The position numbers and the translations under genes are program-made. A DNA stretch of 13,325 bases from an uncultured Christensenellaceae bacterium. Its GTDB lineage: Bacteria > Bacillota > Clostridia > Christensenellales > Aristaeellaceae. Below the pieces are notes generated by a model, which made no database searches, was not told the origin of the DNA, and was given only the letters and a program-made list of their open reading frames with translations. The stretch is from contig CAJOPV010000040.1 of NCBI GenBank assembly GCA_905236495.1, positions 1-13,325 on the forward strand, given 5' to 3'. Each line of letters begins with the position of its first letter. Position 1 is the first letter of the stretch. Positions 1 to 6,824 of this stretch are shown in pieces.

Positions 1-4
1 ATCC

Positions 5-184
5 ATTTGCTGTAAAATGGCGTTTCCGGGCATGTCTGCCCGGAAACGCTCATTTTACGGTCGCAAATTGATATCGGAAGCAGTCATTCTGACTGCTCCT
101 CGGACCGGGAGACCCGGTCCTGCGGATAAAAGTCGAAAGGGCTGCGGCCCTTTCGAGCTATCCCGGGGTTAATTGATACTCTGA
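5..184 (-). repeat. Hairpin-rich intergenic repeat, left copy
   Basis: This 180-bp block is the reverse complement of 12878-13057. Hand comparison finds five differences, at 63, 127, 128, 132 and 171. It contains four hairpins: a compound one (outer stem 12-19/51-58, inner 12-bp stem 21-32/37-48 with loop TGTC), 79-86/90-97 with a 3-nt loop, an 8-bp stem 102-109/113-120 with loop AGA, and a 10-bp stem 133-142/147-156 with loop TGCG. All five differences fall in linkers between hairpins. Strand is given as minus because, read that way, it matches the right copy read on plus. It then lies 43 nt after the GH43 stop codon in the direction of GH43 transcription. The repeat may continue past the window edge, since bases 1-3 also match. 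No coding capacity is convincing. Confidence 0.93.
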
Positions 185-185
185 G

Positions 186-217
186 GCGCGTTTCCGGCAG
201 GCGGTGACGCGCTTTTT
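186..217 (+). terminator. Hairpin plus T-run at the gene-proximal edge of the left repeat
   Basis: A 6-bp GC-rich stem (186-191/207-212) has a second short pairing, 194-196/202-204, inside its loop, and is followed on the plus strand by five T residues at 213-217. This is the form of an intrinsic terminator for plus-strand transcription running through the repeat towards the 3' end of the minus-strand GH43 gene. On the minus strand no U-run follows, so it is not a normal terminator for GH43. The right repeat copy has a hairpin in the same place (12846-12878) with an unrelated stem sequence. Termination activity is inferred; the stem is short. Confidence 0.4.
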
Positions 218-227
218 GATGCTGCGT

Positions 228-1631
228 TTATTTTTCCAGGGATACGCTTTTGAGCTGTGCCTTGCCCGTGCCCCGATAGGTGAGATACAGGGCCTGAACG
301 CCGTTGGGGAAGGCCACGGCAGCCTCGTGGCGCTGCCATACATTGCTGCTTTCAGCTGGAATGGATGCCAGCACCTCTCCCTCCGGGGCGGCCTTGATTT
401 CAAACGCGCCGTGGAAATAGGCCCGGGTCTCAATGGCGATCCTGGAAACGCCCCGGCAATCGAAATACTTGAAGCCCACTGTGACACCGTCGCCGATATC
501 GGCGATGTGGCCCGGGATCTTATCGTCGTCCCGTCCATCCTGGGTGACCTTGGGATAGCCCGGCTCGCCGATATACAGGGGCTGATCCTTTTCCGTGAAG
601 ATATGGCAGGCGATGTAGGCGGGATACGTTCCTTCGCCCTTCAGGGGGCCGCCGTTCAGGCCGCAGGAGGTGATCTCCACCTGCTTGATGCGCCCTTCTT
701 CATCGAAGGAAATGGGCTCCGCGCAGCCCTGGCGGCTGTACCAGGTGCCGTTGGTTTGCCGGTGATAGAAGATATACCACTGACCGCCGATCTCCACGAT
801 GCTGCCGTGGTTGTTGCCGCCGAAGGCCATGGGCCGATCCTTGGGCTTGTAGGAATCGATGCCGATATCGTTGTTGCTGACGATGACGCCGCCGTAGGCA
901 AAGGGCCCCCGGGGATCGGAAGCGGTGGCGTAGCACAGCTCGTGCATCACCTGGGAGGAATAAACGAAATAATAGGTATCCTTCCGCTTTCGGATGGAAG
1001 AGGCCTCAAAGAAGGCATGGCCCTCAAAGCCCGTGTCTTTAGCGTACATGGCTCCGGGGGCCACGAAAACGGGCTCCTCCTCCACGGTGAGCATATCCGG
1101 GCCCAGTACGGTGCACATGGCTCCGTGGCGGCTTTGATCCCCATGACCGCAAAAGCCGGTGTAAAGGTAGGTCAAATTCCCTTCCGTCAGCACGCCGGGA
1201 TCGAACTGGGGCTCGTCCCCCGGGCGGTCCCCCAGGCGGGTGCCGTCCTTGTAGTGCACGTAGCCCAGGAATTGGAAGCGGCCCGCCGGAGAATCGCACA
1301 CCGCCACGGATACGAAGCCCACCTTGTCATACACATAATAAAGGTAATACCGCCCGTCGGGGCCCTTCGTTACGTCCGGGGCGTAGAGGCACATATGCCC
1401 GTCGGCGTTGACGGGGTCCCCGTTTCGGGGAAAAATGACCCCCTCGCACCGCCAGTCGCTTAAATCGTTCACCGGGGCGGACCAGCCCATGTAATCCCCC
1501 TGGCAGAACACCCAGCCGTTGAACTGGTCGTGGCTGCCATACACATACACCCGATCGCCGAATACGTAGGGCTCCCCGTCCGGGATGTATTCCCAGGAGG
1601 GAAGGTAGGGGTTGAAGGCCTGCTTTTTCAT
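228..1631 (-). CDS. Glycoside hydrolase family 43 (beta-xylosidase / alpha-L-arabinofuranosidase-like)
   Basis: This 467-aa protein is predicted to hydrolyse xylose- or arabinose-containing side chains or oligosaccharides by the inverting GH43 mechanism. The N-terminal five-bladed propeller region spans about residues 5-320. Likely key residues are D18 in the IPDGEPYVFG segment (general base), D144 in FDPGVL (pKa modulator), E209 in FFEASSI (general acid; E203 nearby is an alternative) and H275 in NNHGSI. Residues about 380-465 look like a beta-sandwich carbohydrate-binding domain of CBM6 type. No signal peptide is visible, so it is probably cytoplasmic. Its ATG overlaps the stop of the upstream esterase gene as ATGA, with an AAAGGA ribosome site inside that gene's end, so the two are translationally coupled. 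The family call is strong; the exact substrate cannot be read from sequence. Confidence 0.93.
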   Translation of the reverse strand: MKKQAFNPYLPSWEYIPDGEPYVFGDRVYVYGSHDQFNGWVFCQGDYMGWSAPVNDLSDWRCEGVIFPRNGDPVNADGHMCLYAPDVTKGPDGRYYLYYVYDKVGFVSVAVCDSPAGRFQFLGYVHYKDGTRLGDRPGDEPQFDPGVLTEGNLTYLYTGFCGHGDQSRHGAMCTVLGPDMLTVEEEPVFVAPGAMYAKDTGFEGHAFFEASSIRKRKDTYYFVYSSQVMHELCYATASDPRGPFAYGGVIVSNNDIGIDSYKPKDRPMAFGGNNHGSIVEIGGQWYIFYHRQTNGTWYSRQGCAEPISFDEEGRIKQVEITSCGLNGGPLKGEGTYPAYIACHIFTEKDQPLYIGEPGYPKVTQDGRDDDKIPGHIADIGDGVTVGFKYFDCRGVSRIAIETRAYFHGAFEIKAAPEGEVLASIPAESSNVWQRHEAAVAFPNGVQALYLTYRGTGKAQLKSVSLEK

Positions 1632-3160
1632 GCTTTCGTCATCCTTTCCAGGTATCGATCCAAAAGGAACTGCTCCAGGGCCGGGGCAGGGCAGCTTTCC
1701 GGCGCCGCTTTGTCGGTAAAGCTCATGCGGACGGGGGAAGCCGGGTCAAAGGCGGGCCAGGCGGGCAGCGCTTCGCCCTGGGAATCCGGGCCGTTGGGAT
1801 CGCCCGTTTTGATGAAATTGCACCAGTAATCGCACATCTGCCGGGCCAGATCGTAATGCACGCCCCTGAAGGGCCGCCAGCATTTCGCCAGCGTTTCAAA
1901 GAAAAACCACAGATCCACGCTGTGGAAGGTGCCGGGGTGATCCCAGCCGGGGATATCGGCGTCGAACTGATAGTAGTAAATAGGCAGGTTTCTTTCCAGG
2001 CGTTTTTCATACGCTGCCGCGGCCCGGACGGCAAAGCCGATGGAATTGATTTTTCCTTCTTGCTGAATGGCTGCCTCCGTGGCGGGATGAGAGAAGAAGG
2101 AGAGGAATTCCTCCTCCTTTCCGGGATAGTTTTTGGAAAGGGCCTGCAATTCCTTTTCATCCTTGGCGCCGGGGAAGGCAAAAAACTCATTGCTGGTGTG
2201 GCCCATCAGCACGGGCACGGGCAGCCGGTCTTCATCCAGGAACCATTGCTGGCTGCTGCGGCGGGTAAACACACCGTCGATGGCTTCCCCGAAGGTCTTG
2301 CCCCAGCCATGGATCTTTTCCCAATCCAGGACCTTGTTCCGCAGGGTAACGGCGTCGATTTTCCGGGCTTCCGCAAGGGACTTGACGCCCAGGAAATCAA
2401 AGAATTTCCTGCCGTTTTCCTCGGCGGTTTTCTGATCGCTGCACAGCCCGAAATCAAAGGGATAGGGCGGGGCGAAGGCGCCGCTTTGGATGATGGCCCG
2501 CCGGAACAGGCCGGCGTTTTCCTTGCAGCTTATCTGGGCGGATACGCTCATGCCTCCGGCGGACTGACCGCCGATGGTGATATTACCGGGATCGCCTCCG
2601 AAGGCCGCGATATTCCTTTTCACCCAGCGGGTGGCGGCCTGCTGATCCAGGAAGCCGAAATTGGCGGGGGCCTGAGGGGATTCCTTTGTGATCTCCGGGT
2701 GGCAGAGGAAGCCGAAGGCGTTCACCCGGTAATTCACCGTCACCACCACGATGCCCCGGCGGGCGATGCGCTCCCCGTCAAATTCCATTTCTGCGCTGTA
2801 GCCCACCTGCAGGCCGCCGCCGAAATACCATACGAACACGGGCATATCCTTCCGCCCGTCGGCGGGGGCCCAGATATTGAGATACAGGCAATCCTCGCTC
2901 ATGGGGATTTCCCGATCCACATGCCATTCCCGATCATACAGGTTCTTGGGATCGGCGGAGATGGGGGCTTGCATGGGGATGGGAGAAAAGGCGTAGGCCT
3001 CCAGCACCCCTTCCCAATCCGGGCAGGGCTGGGGAGCCCGCCAGCGGTTATCGCCCACGGGCGGCGCGGCGTAGGGGATGCCCTTATAGCTGGTGATGCG
3101 GGGGTCCGCGGCGGGCAGGCCGCGAACGAGGCCGTTTTCTGTTTTGACTTGACGGATCAT
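1628..3160 (-). CDS. Type B carboxylesterase (alpha/beta hydrolase)
   Basis: This 510-aa protein is close to the usual length for bacterial type B carboxylesterases. It has the family hallmarks: SEDCLYLNIWAP at 88-99, oxyanion-hole segment YFGGG at 112-116, nucleophile S200 in GGQSAGG, probable acidic residue E325 in GHTSNEFFAF, and catalytic H413 in GTFHSVDLWF. It should cleave carboxylic esters. Paired with GH43, a plausible role is removing acetyl or aromatic acyl groups from imported hemicellulose oligosaccharides, but that is inference. No signal peptide is present. The ATG is preceded by AAGGAGG (3171-3177) at about 10 nt. The gene is first in an esterase-GH43 operon; its stop overlaps the GH43 start by 4 nt. 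A separate terminator divides it from the AraC gene. I found no convincing promoter in 3161-3236. Confidence 0.93.
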   Translation of the reverse strand: MIRQVKTENGLVRGLPAADPRITSYKGIPYAAPPVGDNRWRAPQPCPDWEGVLEAYAFSPIPMQAPISADPKNLYDREWHVDREIPMSEDCLYLNIWAPADGRKDMPVFVWYFGGGLQVGYSAEMEFDGERIARRGIVVVTVNYRVNAFGFLCHPEITKESPQAPANFGFLDQQAATRWVKRNIAAFGGDPGNITIGGQSAGGMSVSAQISCKENAGLFRRAIIQSGAFAPPYPFDFGLCSDQKTAEENGRKFFDFLGVKSLAEARKIDAVTLRNKVLDWEKIHGWGKTFGEAIDGVFTRRSSQQWFLDEDRLPVPVLMGHTSNEFFAFPGAKDEKELQALSKNYPGKEEEFLSFFSHPATEAAIQQEGKINSIGFAVRAAAAYEKRLERNLPIYYYQFDADIPGWDHPGTFHSVDLWFFFETLAKCWRPFRGVHYDLARQMCDYWCNFIKTGDPNGPDSQGEALPAWPAFDPASPVRMSFTDKAAPESCPAPALEQFLLDRYLERMTKA

Positions 3161-3236
3161 GGAAAATCACCCTCCTTTCCTTTATTTTGCCTGATAAATC
3201 CTTCGGATGCAAGGGCCAAAATAACAAAAAATGAAC

Positions 3237-3273
3237 AAAAAAACAGGAAAGCGCCTCGTTCCTTGCGCTTTCC
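3237..3273 (-). terminator. Intrinsic terminator after the AraC-family gene
   Basis: On the minus strand a 9-bp perfect stem (3265-3273 pairing with 3246-3254, 10-nt loop) is followed two bases later by a run of seven T residues (3237-3243). It begins 18 nt after the AraC-family stop codon. It should end the regulator transcript, so the esterase-GH43 pair needs its own promoter in the remaining AT-rich 75 bp. That stretch contains an AACAAAAAA motif twice with 11-bp spacing (3223 and 3234), a possible but unproven binding site. Confidence 0.85.
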
Positions 3274-3291
3274 CGGCTGTGAAACAGCGAT

Positions 3292-4191
3292 TTATGAATT
3301 GCCGTACAAAGAACGGTATCGGGATGGGGGACAGGCATAGGCCGAACGGAAGGTGCGGTTAAAGGTGGCTACGCTGCCGAACCCCGATTTTTCCGCTACC
3401 TGACGGATGGGCAGCTTGGTGTGGATCAGCAGATCCATGGCGGTGTCCAGCCGACAGCGGCACAGGTATTCGGTAAAGGAAACACCGAAAAACTTCTTGA
3501 ACGCCCGGGAGAAATAATACTTGGAAAAGCCGGAGAAAGAGGCCGCGTCGTCCAGCCGCAGATCCTCGGTATAATGCTGACCGATGAAGGTGAGCACGCT
3601 GTTCATCATTTCGGATTCCAGGCCGCCGCCCTCGCTTTTGCTCTGGCTTTGCCCCGCCATCCATTTCTGGCCCAGCAATGCGTACATGCGAACCAGCAGG
3701 GCATAGCACATGGAATTCCACATGGGCTGGCGGGCGGCATAAATATCCGCGATTTCCAGCAGCAGCTCCTGGATCTGACTGCGCAGGGCGGATGCTTCCT
3801 TGAGGTAAATGGGAGCGTCCATCTGCTTAATGAACAGGGCCATATCCCTTAAGTTATGGAACACGTGGGGCTCAAAGAGATACAGATATCTTTTCGCTCC
3901 CTGAGGCTGGATCATGGCGTGGGCGCAGCCCGGCGGCAGGATCAGCACTTCCCCGGCGGAAACGGCGTATTCCCGATCGGTGAGGGTATAGGTGACGGCC
4001 CCCTCCAATACCAGGAGCACCTCCATGGCGGAATGATAATGGCAGTCGTAAGCGCAGGCCTCCTCAAAGGGCCAGACGCGGATGGAGGAATGGGCCTGAT
4101 AGGTGATGTATTCCTGCTTGCCCTGCAGGATGCGGAAGCCGTCCGGGAACCGTCTGCTTTTATCGTTTTTTTCGGGAGAAACTTTGGACAT
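3292..4191 (-). CDS. AraC-family transcriptional regulator with cupin sensor domain
   Basis: This 299-aa protein has the typical AraC/XylS layout of sugar-responsive regulators. An N-terminal cupin-like sensor (about 30-110) includes HYHSAME with H51, H53 and E57, and a PPGCAH turn at 86-91. A helical linker covers about 130-175. The C-terminal double helix-turn-helix DNA-binding domain has helix pairs near 213-237 and 262-287, ending in the usual PSRYR motif. A serine/glycine-rich spacer (about 180-190) separates the halves. The start is supported by a GAAGGAG ribosome site 7 nt upstream. The gene lies directly upstream of, and in line with, the esterase-GH43 operon, so it is a probable regulator of that pair, sensing a related sugar. 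The ligand is unknown. A promoter (4305-4333) and a terminator bracket it as a single-gene transcript. Confidence 0.93.
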   Translation of the reverse strand: MSKVSPEKNDKSRRFPDGFRILQGKQEYITYQAHSSIRVWPFEEACAYDCHYHSAMEVLLVLEGAVTYTLTDREYAVSAGEVLILPPGCAHAMIQPQGAKRYLYLFEPHVFHNLRDMALFIKQMDAPIYLKEASALRSQIQELLLEIADIYAARQPMWNSMCYALLVRMYALLGQKWMAGQSQSKSEGGGLESEMMNSVLTFIGQHYTEDLRLDDAASFSGFSKYYFSRAFKKFFGVSFTEYLCRCRLDTAMDLLIHTKLPIRQVAEKSGFGSVATFNRTFRSAYACPPSRYRSLYGNS

Positions 4192-4304
4192 TGCGATTCT
4201 CCTTCCTTACTGGCGTAAAAGAACGGGCGTATGGGGCGGAACGTAGGGCCAAGCGGGTGACGCGCATCGGGATACAACGGAAAAGCGGATCATTACATAA
4301 TCCT

Positions 4305-4333
4305 ATTATGCCATATATTCCCAAAATTTGCAA
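4305..4333 (-). promoter_or_regulatory. Sigma-A-type promoter of the AraC-family gene
   Basis: On the minus strand there is TTGCAA (4328-4333), a 17-bp spacer and CATAAT (4305-4310), the latter matching the -10 consensus at five of six positions. Transcription would start near 4298 and leave a leader of about 107 nt. The -10 hexamer is one arm of a perfect 15-bp palindrome at 4296-4310 (CATAAT, CCT, ATTATG), which could be an operator. The long leader has no riboswitch fold I recognise. Confidence 0.7.
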
Positions 4334-4431
4334 GATGATTTAATTGGTAAATACTGCAAAATATGAAATAAAGGAAAACATGCGCAAATAATGGTGGCGG
4401 AGAGAGGAAAAATATGATAAGATGATCCCGT

Positions 4432-4446
4432 CGGCGTTAGACGCCG
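4432..4446 (+). other. Small hairpin in front of the peptidase ribosome site
   Basis: A perfect 6-bp GC-rich stem, CGGCGT (4432-4437) and ACGCCG (4441-4446), closes a 3-nt loop. It ends one base before the GGGAGG ribosome site (4448-4453) of the SH3b-peptidase gene. It could affect translation initiation, but is small enough to be chance. The upstream stretch contains TATGAT at 4413-4418 as a possible -10, without a convincing -35. Confidence 0.35.
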
Positions 4447-4463
4447 CGGGAGGATGAAGACCC

Positions 4464-6344
4464 ATGAAGAAGTACGTGACGGCGGGATGGATCCTGATGC
4501 TGATCCTTTTGCTCCAGGCGGGCTGGGCCCTGGCGGAAACGGGCCGCGTCGTGACCCCCAAGGGCCCGGCGAACATGCGCAGGAACCCGGAGGGAAAAGC
4601 GCCCCTGGTGGAAAGCGTGCCTAACAGGACGCTGGTGGAAATCGAAGAGCTGGGGGAGGAATGGAGCCGGATCACGTATAAAAAGCGCAGCGGATACGTC
4701 AAGACGGAATTTTTGCGGGCTCCCAGCCAATTGACGGGGAGGCAGGTCTATCCCGACGGCGGCACGGTGCTGATCTATGCAGCGGCGGAGGAAAACGCCA
4801 AAGTGATGGGCGTATTGGGCTGCGCGGAGCAGGTGACCGTGCTTTCGGCGGAGGGGGATTGGCTGCGCATCCAACGGAACGGGGAAGAAGGGTATGCGCA
4901 AAGCATCGGCTTTTCCTATCAGCTGACGGAGCCTGCTGGAGAGCTGGAATGGATCACGCAAACAGCGGAAGCGGATACCGACGCGGAAATGCGCACGGAG
5001 CCGGGCGGCAAAGGCGAAGCGGCGGGCAATATCCGGGCTGGGCAAGCATGCCTCGTTACGGCGCTGGAGGGGAAATACTGCCTGGTCGTAACGAAGGATG
5101 GCTGCGGCTGGGCCCCGCAGAGCGCCCTGCGGCTGACCGGGAACGGGGATGCCTGGGAGGAAACGGAGGGCATGACCCCCAATGAGGCCAGCCGCGTGGC
5201 CCAGGAAAAACTGACGAAAAAATATAAATCCTTCGCCCAGGACAGGCTGTATAACGCCTGCGCGGTCTATGCGGAAAAGGACGGTTATCCGGGGCCCCTG
5301 TATCATGTGACCTATTATAACGATCAGAACCAATATTTATACGGCGCGCTGATCAGCGCTGCAACGGGCGAAGCGGTATTCCTGGCCCGGTATGAGGGCT
5401 TTGCCGCCCCCAAGCCTGCGGAGGAAGCGCTGCTGCCGGAGGGAGAAACGGCATTGACCCTGAGCGCCAGGGAACTGGCGGTGGGGGAGGTATTGGAGAT
5501 TCAGGCCGCGGCCTGGACGAAAAACGCCGTGCGGTATGATCTTTATGCGGACGGGCAGCAGCTCATCAAAGGCAAGGACGTGGATCATTTCACCGCCGCC
5601 TTTCGGCCCCGGCAGGCGGGGGAATACGAGATCGAGGTCACGGTGACGGATGAGGCGGGCCGCAGCGAAAAAAAACGGGAAAGCTTTACCGTCGATAGCG
5701 AATACGTGGTTTCGGAGGACGAGGGAACAGAGGGGGGCCTGTACAGCCAGAAGGACGGCTGGTGGAAGAGCAAGCGATACCGCCACAGCACATTGGAAAA
5801 ATCGGGCTGCGCCATCTTTGCCCTGTCCCACGGGCTGCACATCTTGGGGTTCGCAGGGCCGGAAACGGAGCCGGAAAACCTGGCGGTCAAGTACGCCCAG
5901 TTCCTGATCCCGGAGGAGGGCACCAGCAACGAACGCCTCATCAACAAGGCGGCCCAGGATTTCGGCTTCAAGAGCCGCACGGCGCTTTATACCGACCCCA
6001 AACAGATCATCGCCCTGTTTGAATCCGGGGCGGTATTCAGCTTTTCTCCGGCCCGGGGGCATATCGCCCTGGCGGATGGGGTCAGCGAGGACGGCGCCAT
6101 GGTGCATATCAGGGATTCCGCCCCGGGAGCCACCTTTGAAAGGATCAAGGGAGAATCCCTGTATTACCGCATGCGCAGCGGGGCTTTCCGGGCGGCCCTG
6201 ACGCTGGAGGATCTGCCGGGAGCGCTTTGGTATCCGGAAACGGAGGAATACGGCGCGCTGGAATATTGGCTGCCCATAGAGTATATCGCCAAGCGGGGGG
6301 TCAGGCTGATGCAGCCCCTTTCAGCGGAGGAGGGCGGCAAGTGA
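4464..6344 (+). CDS. Secreted multidomain protein: SH3b repeats, PepSY-like, Ig-like and C39-like cysteine peptidase domains
   Basis: This is a 626-aa exported protein. Residues 1-24 form a signal peptide (MKK, hydrophobic core, cleavage after ALA). SH3b-type domains cover about 27-86 and 94-152, with a third, weaker one at 165-224; such domains usually bind cell-wall peptide. Residues 238-310 resemble a PepSY-like domain, and 328-411 a beta-sandwich Ig/PKD-like domain. The C-terminal part (about 425-600) resembles Peptidase_C39_2: C449 in SGCAIF is the probable nucleophile, H533 in GHIALADG the base, and D551 the third member; Q429 may form the oxyanion hole. A wall-anchored cysteine peptidase or related acyl-transfer enzyme is likely; the substrate is unknown. 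The GGGAGG ribosome site lies 10 nt upstream. The stop overlaps the phosphatase start, so the two are co-translated. Confidence 0.85.
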   Translation: MKKYVTAGWILMLILLLQAGWALAETGRVVTPKGPANMRRNPEGKAPLVESVPNRTLVEIEELGEEWSRITYKKRSGYVKTEFLRAPSQLTGRQVYPDGGTVLIYAAAEENAKVMGVLGCAEQVTVLSAEGDWLRIQRNGEEGYAQSIGFSYQLTEPAGELEWITQTAEADTDAEMRTEPGGKGEAAGNIRAGQACLVTALEGKYCLVVTKDGCGWAPQSALRLTGNGDAWEETEGMTPNEASRVAQEKLTKKYKSFAQDRLYNACAVYAEKDGYPGPLYHVTYYNDQNQYLYGALISAATGEAVFLARYEGFAAPKPAEEALLPEGETALTLSARELAVGEVLEIQAAAWTKNAVRYDLYADGQQLIKGKDVDHFTAAFRPRQAGEYEIEVTVTDEAGRSEKKRESFTVDSEYVVSEDEGTEGGLYSQKDGWWKSKRYRHSTLEKSGCAIFALSHGLHILGFAGPETEPENLAVKYAQFLIPEEGTSNERLINKAAQDFGFKSRTALYTDPKQIIALFESGAVFSFSPARGHIALADGVSEDGAMVHIRDSAPGATFERIKGESLYYRMRSGAFRAALTLEDLPGALWYPETEEYGALEYWLPIEYIAKRGVRLMQPLSAEEGGK

Positions 6345-6808
6345 TCCGGGTGCTGATGGTATGCCTGGGCAATATCTGCCGCAGCCCCATGGCGGAATAT
6401 ATTTTTCGGGATATGGCGGACAAGCGGGGCCTTGGTGACCGCGTCCAATGCGATTCCGCCGGCACCAGCGACGAGGAATGGGGCAACCCCGTGTATCCGC
6501 CCGCACGGCGGAAGCTTGCGGAGCTGGGCATCGGCTGCGCCGGGAAGCGGGCCCGGCAGATGACGAAGCAGGATTACGGGCGTTATGATCTGTTGATCGG
6601 CATGGAGGAAAGGAACCTTGCCGCCATGCGCCGCATCTGCGGCGGCGACCCGGAGGGGAAAATCCATCTCATGCTGGAGGCTTCTCCCAACCGGCGAAAC
6701 ATCGCCGATCCCTGGTACAGCGGCGATTTTGACACCGCCTGCGCCGACATCACGGAAGGCTGTCGGCTGTGGCTGGATCTGATCGAGAGAAACTGCCGAA
6801 GAAGCTAA
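6341..6808 (+). CDS. Low-molecular-weight protein tyrosine phosphatase
   Basis: This 155-aa protein is typical of the family. The phosphate-binding loop is at the N terminus: C8 in CLGNICRS followed by R14, with S15 and P16 after it. The general acid D123 lies in the DPWYSGDF segment, with W125 and Y126 as expected. It should dephosphorylate tyrosine, or possibly arginine, on cytoplasmic proteins; Firmicute members include both kinds. I chose the GTG start at 6341 rather than ATG codons further upstream. It places the P-loop at the usual position, has AGGAGG 7 nt upstream, and forms a GTGA overlap with the stop of the secreted peptidase gene. The gene ends 16 nt from the convergent sigF stop, with no clear terminator between. 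Confidence 0.93.
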   Translation: MIRVLMVCLGNICRSPMAEYIFRDMADKRGLGDRVQCDSAGTSDEEWGNPVYPPARRKLAELGIGCAGKRARQMTKQDYGRYDLLIGMEERNLAAMRRICGGDPEGKIHLMLEASPNRRNIADPWYSGDFDTACADITEGCRLWLDLIERNCRRS

Positions 6809-6824
6809 AGCCCCTTGGCCTTCG

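Noticed and set aside
204..1463. Long plus-strand open frame (419 codons) opposite the GH43 gene
   Set aside because: It is antisense to a clearly recognisable GH43 gene, has no ribosome site or family motifs, and arises from high-GC codon bias.
1856..3340. Plus-strand open frame of 494 codons opposite the esterase gene
   Set aside because: It is a shadow of the esterase, whose catalytic motifs are all on the minus strand, and its product shows no recognisable domain.
4192..4298. Riboswitch in the AraC-family leader
   Set aside because: The leader is about 107 nt, but I see no conserved aptamer core or expression-platform hairpin.
6227..6340. Upstream extension of the phosphatase start
   Set aside because: The extra 38 residues overlap the peptidase gene and precede the P-loop, which should lie near the N terminus; the GTG at 6341 has the proper ribosome site.
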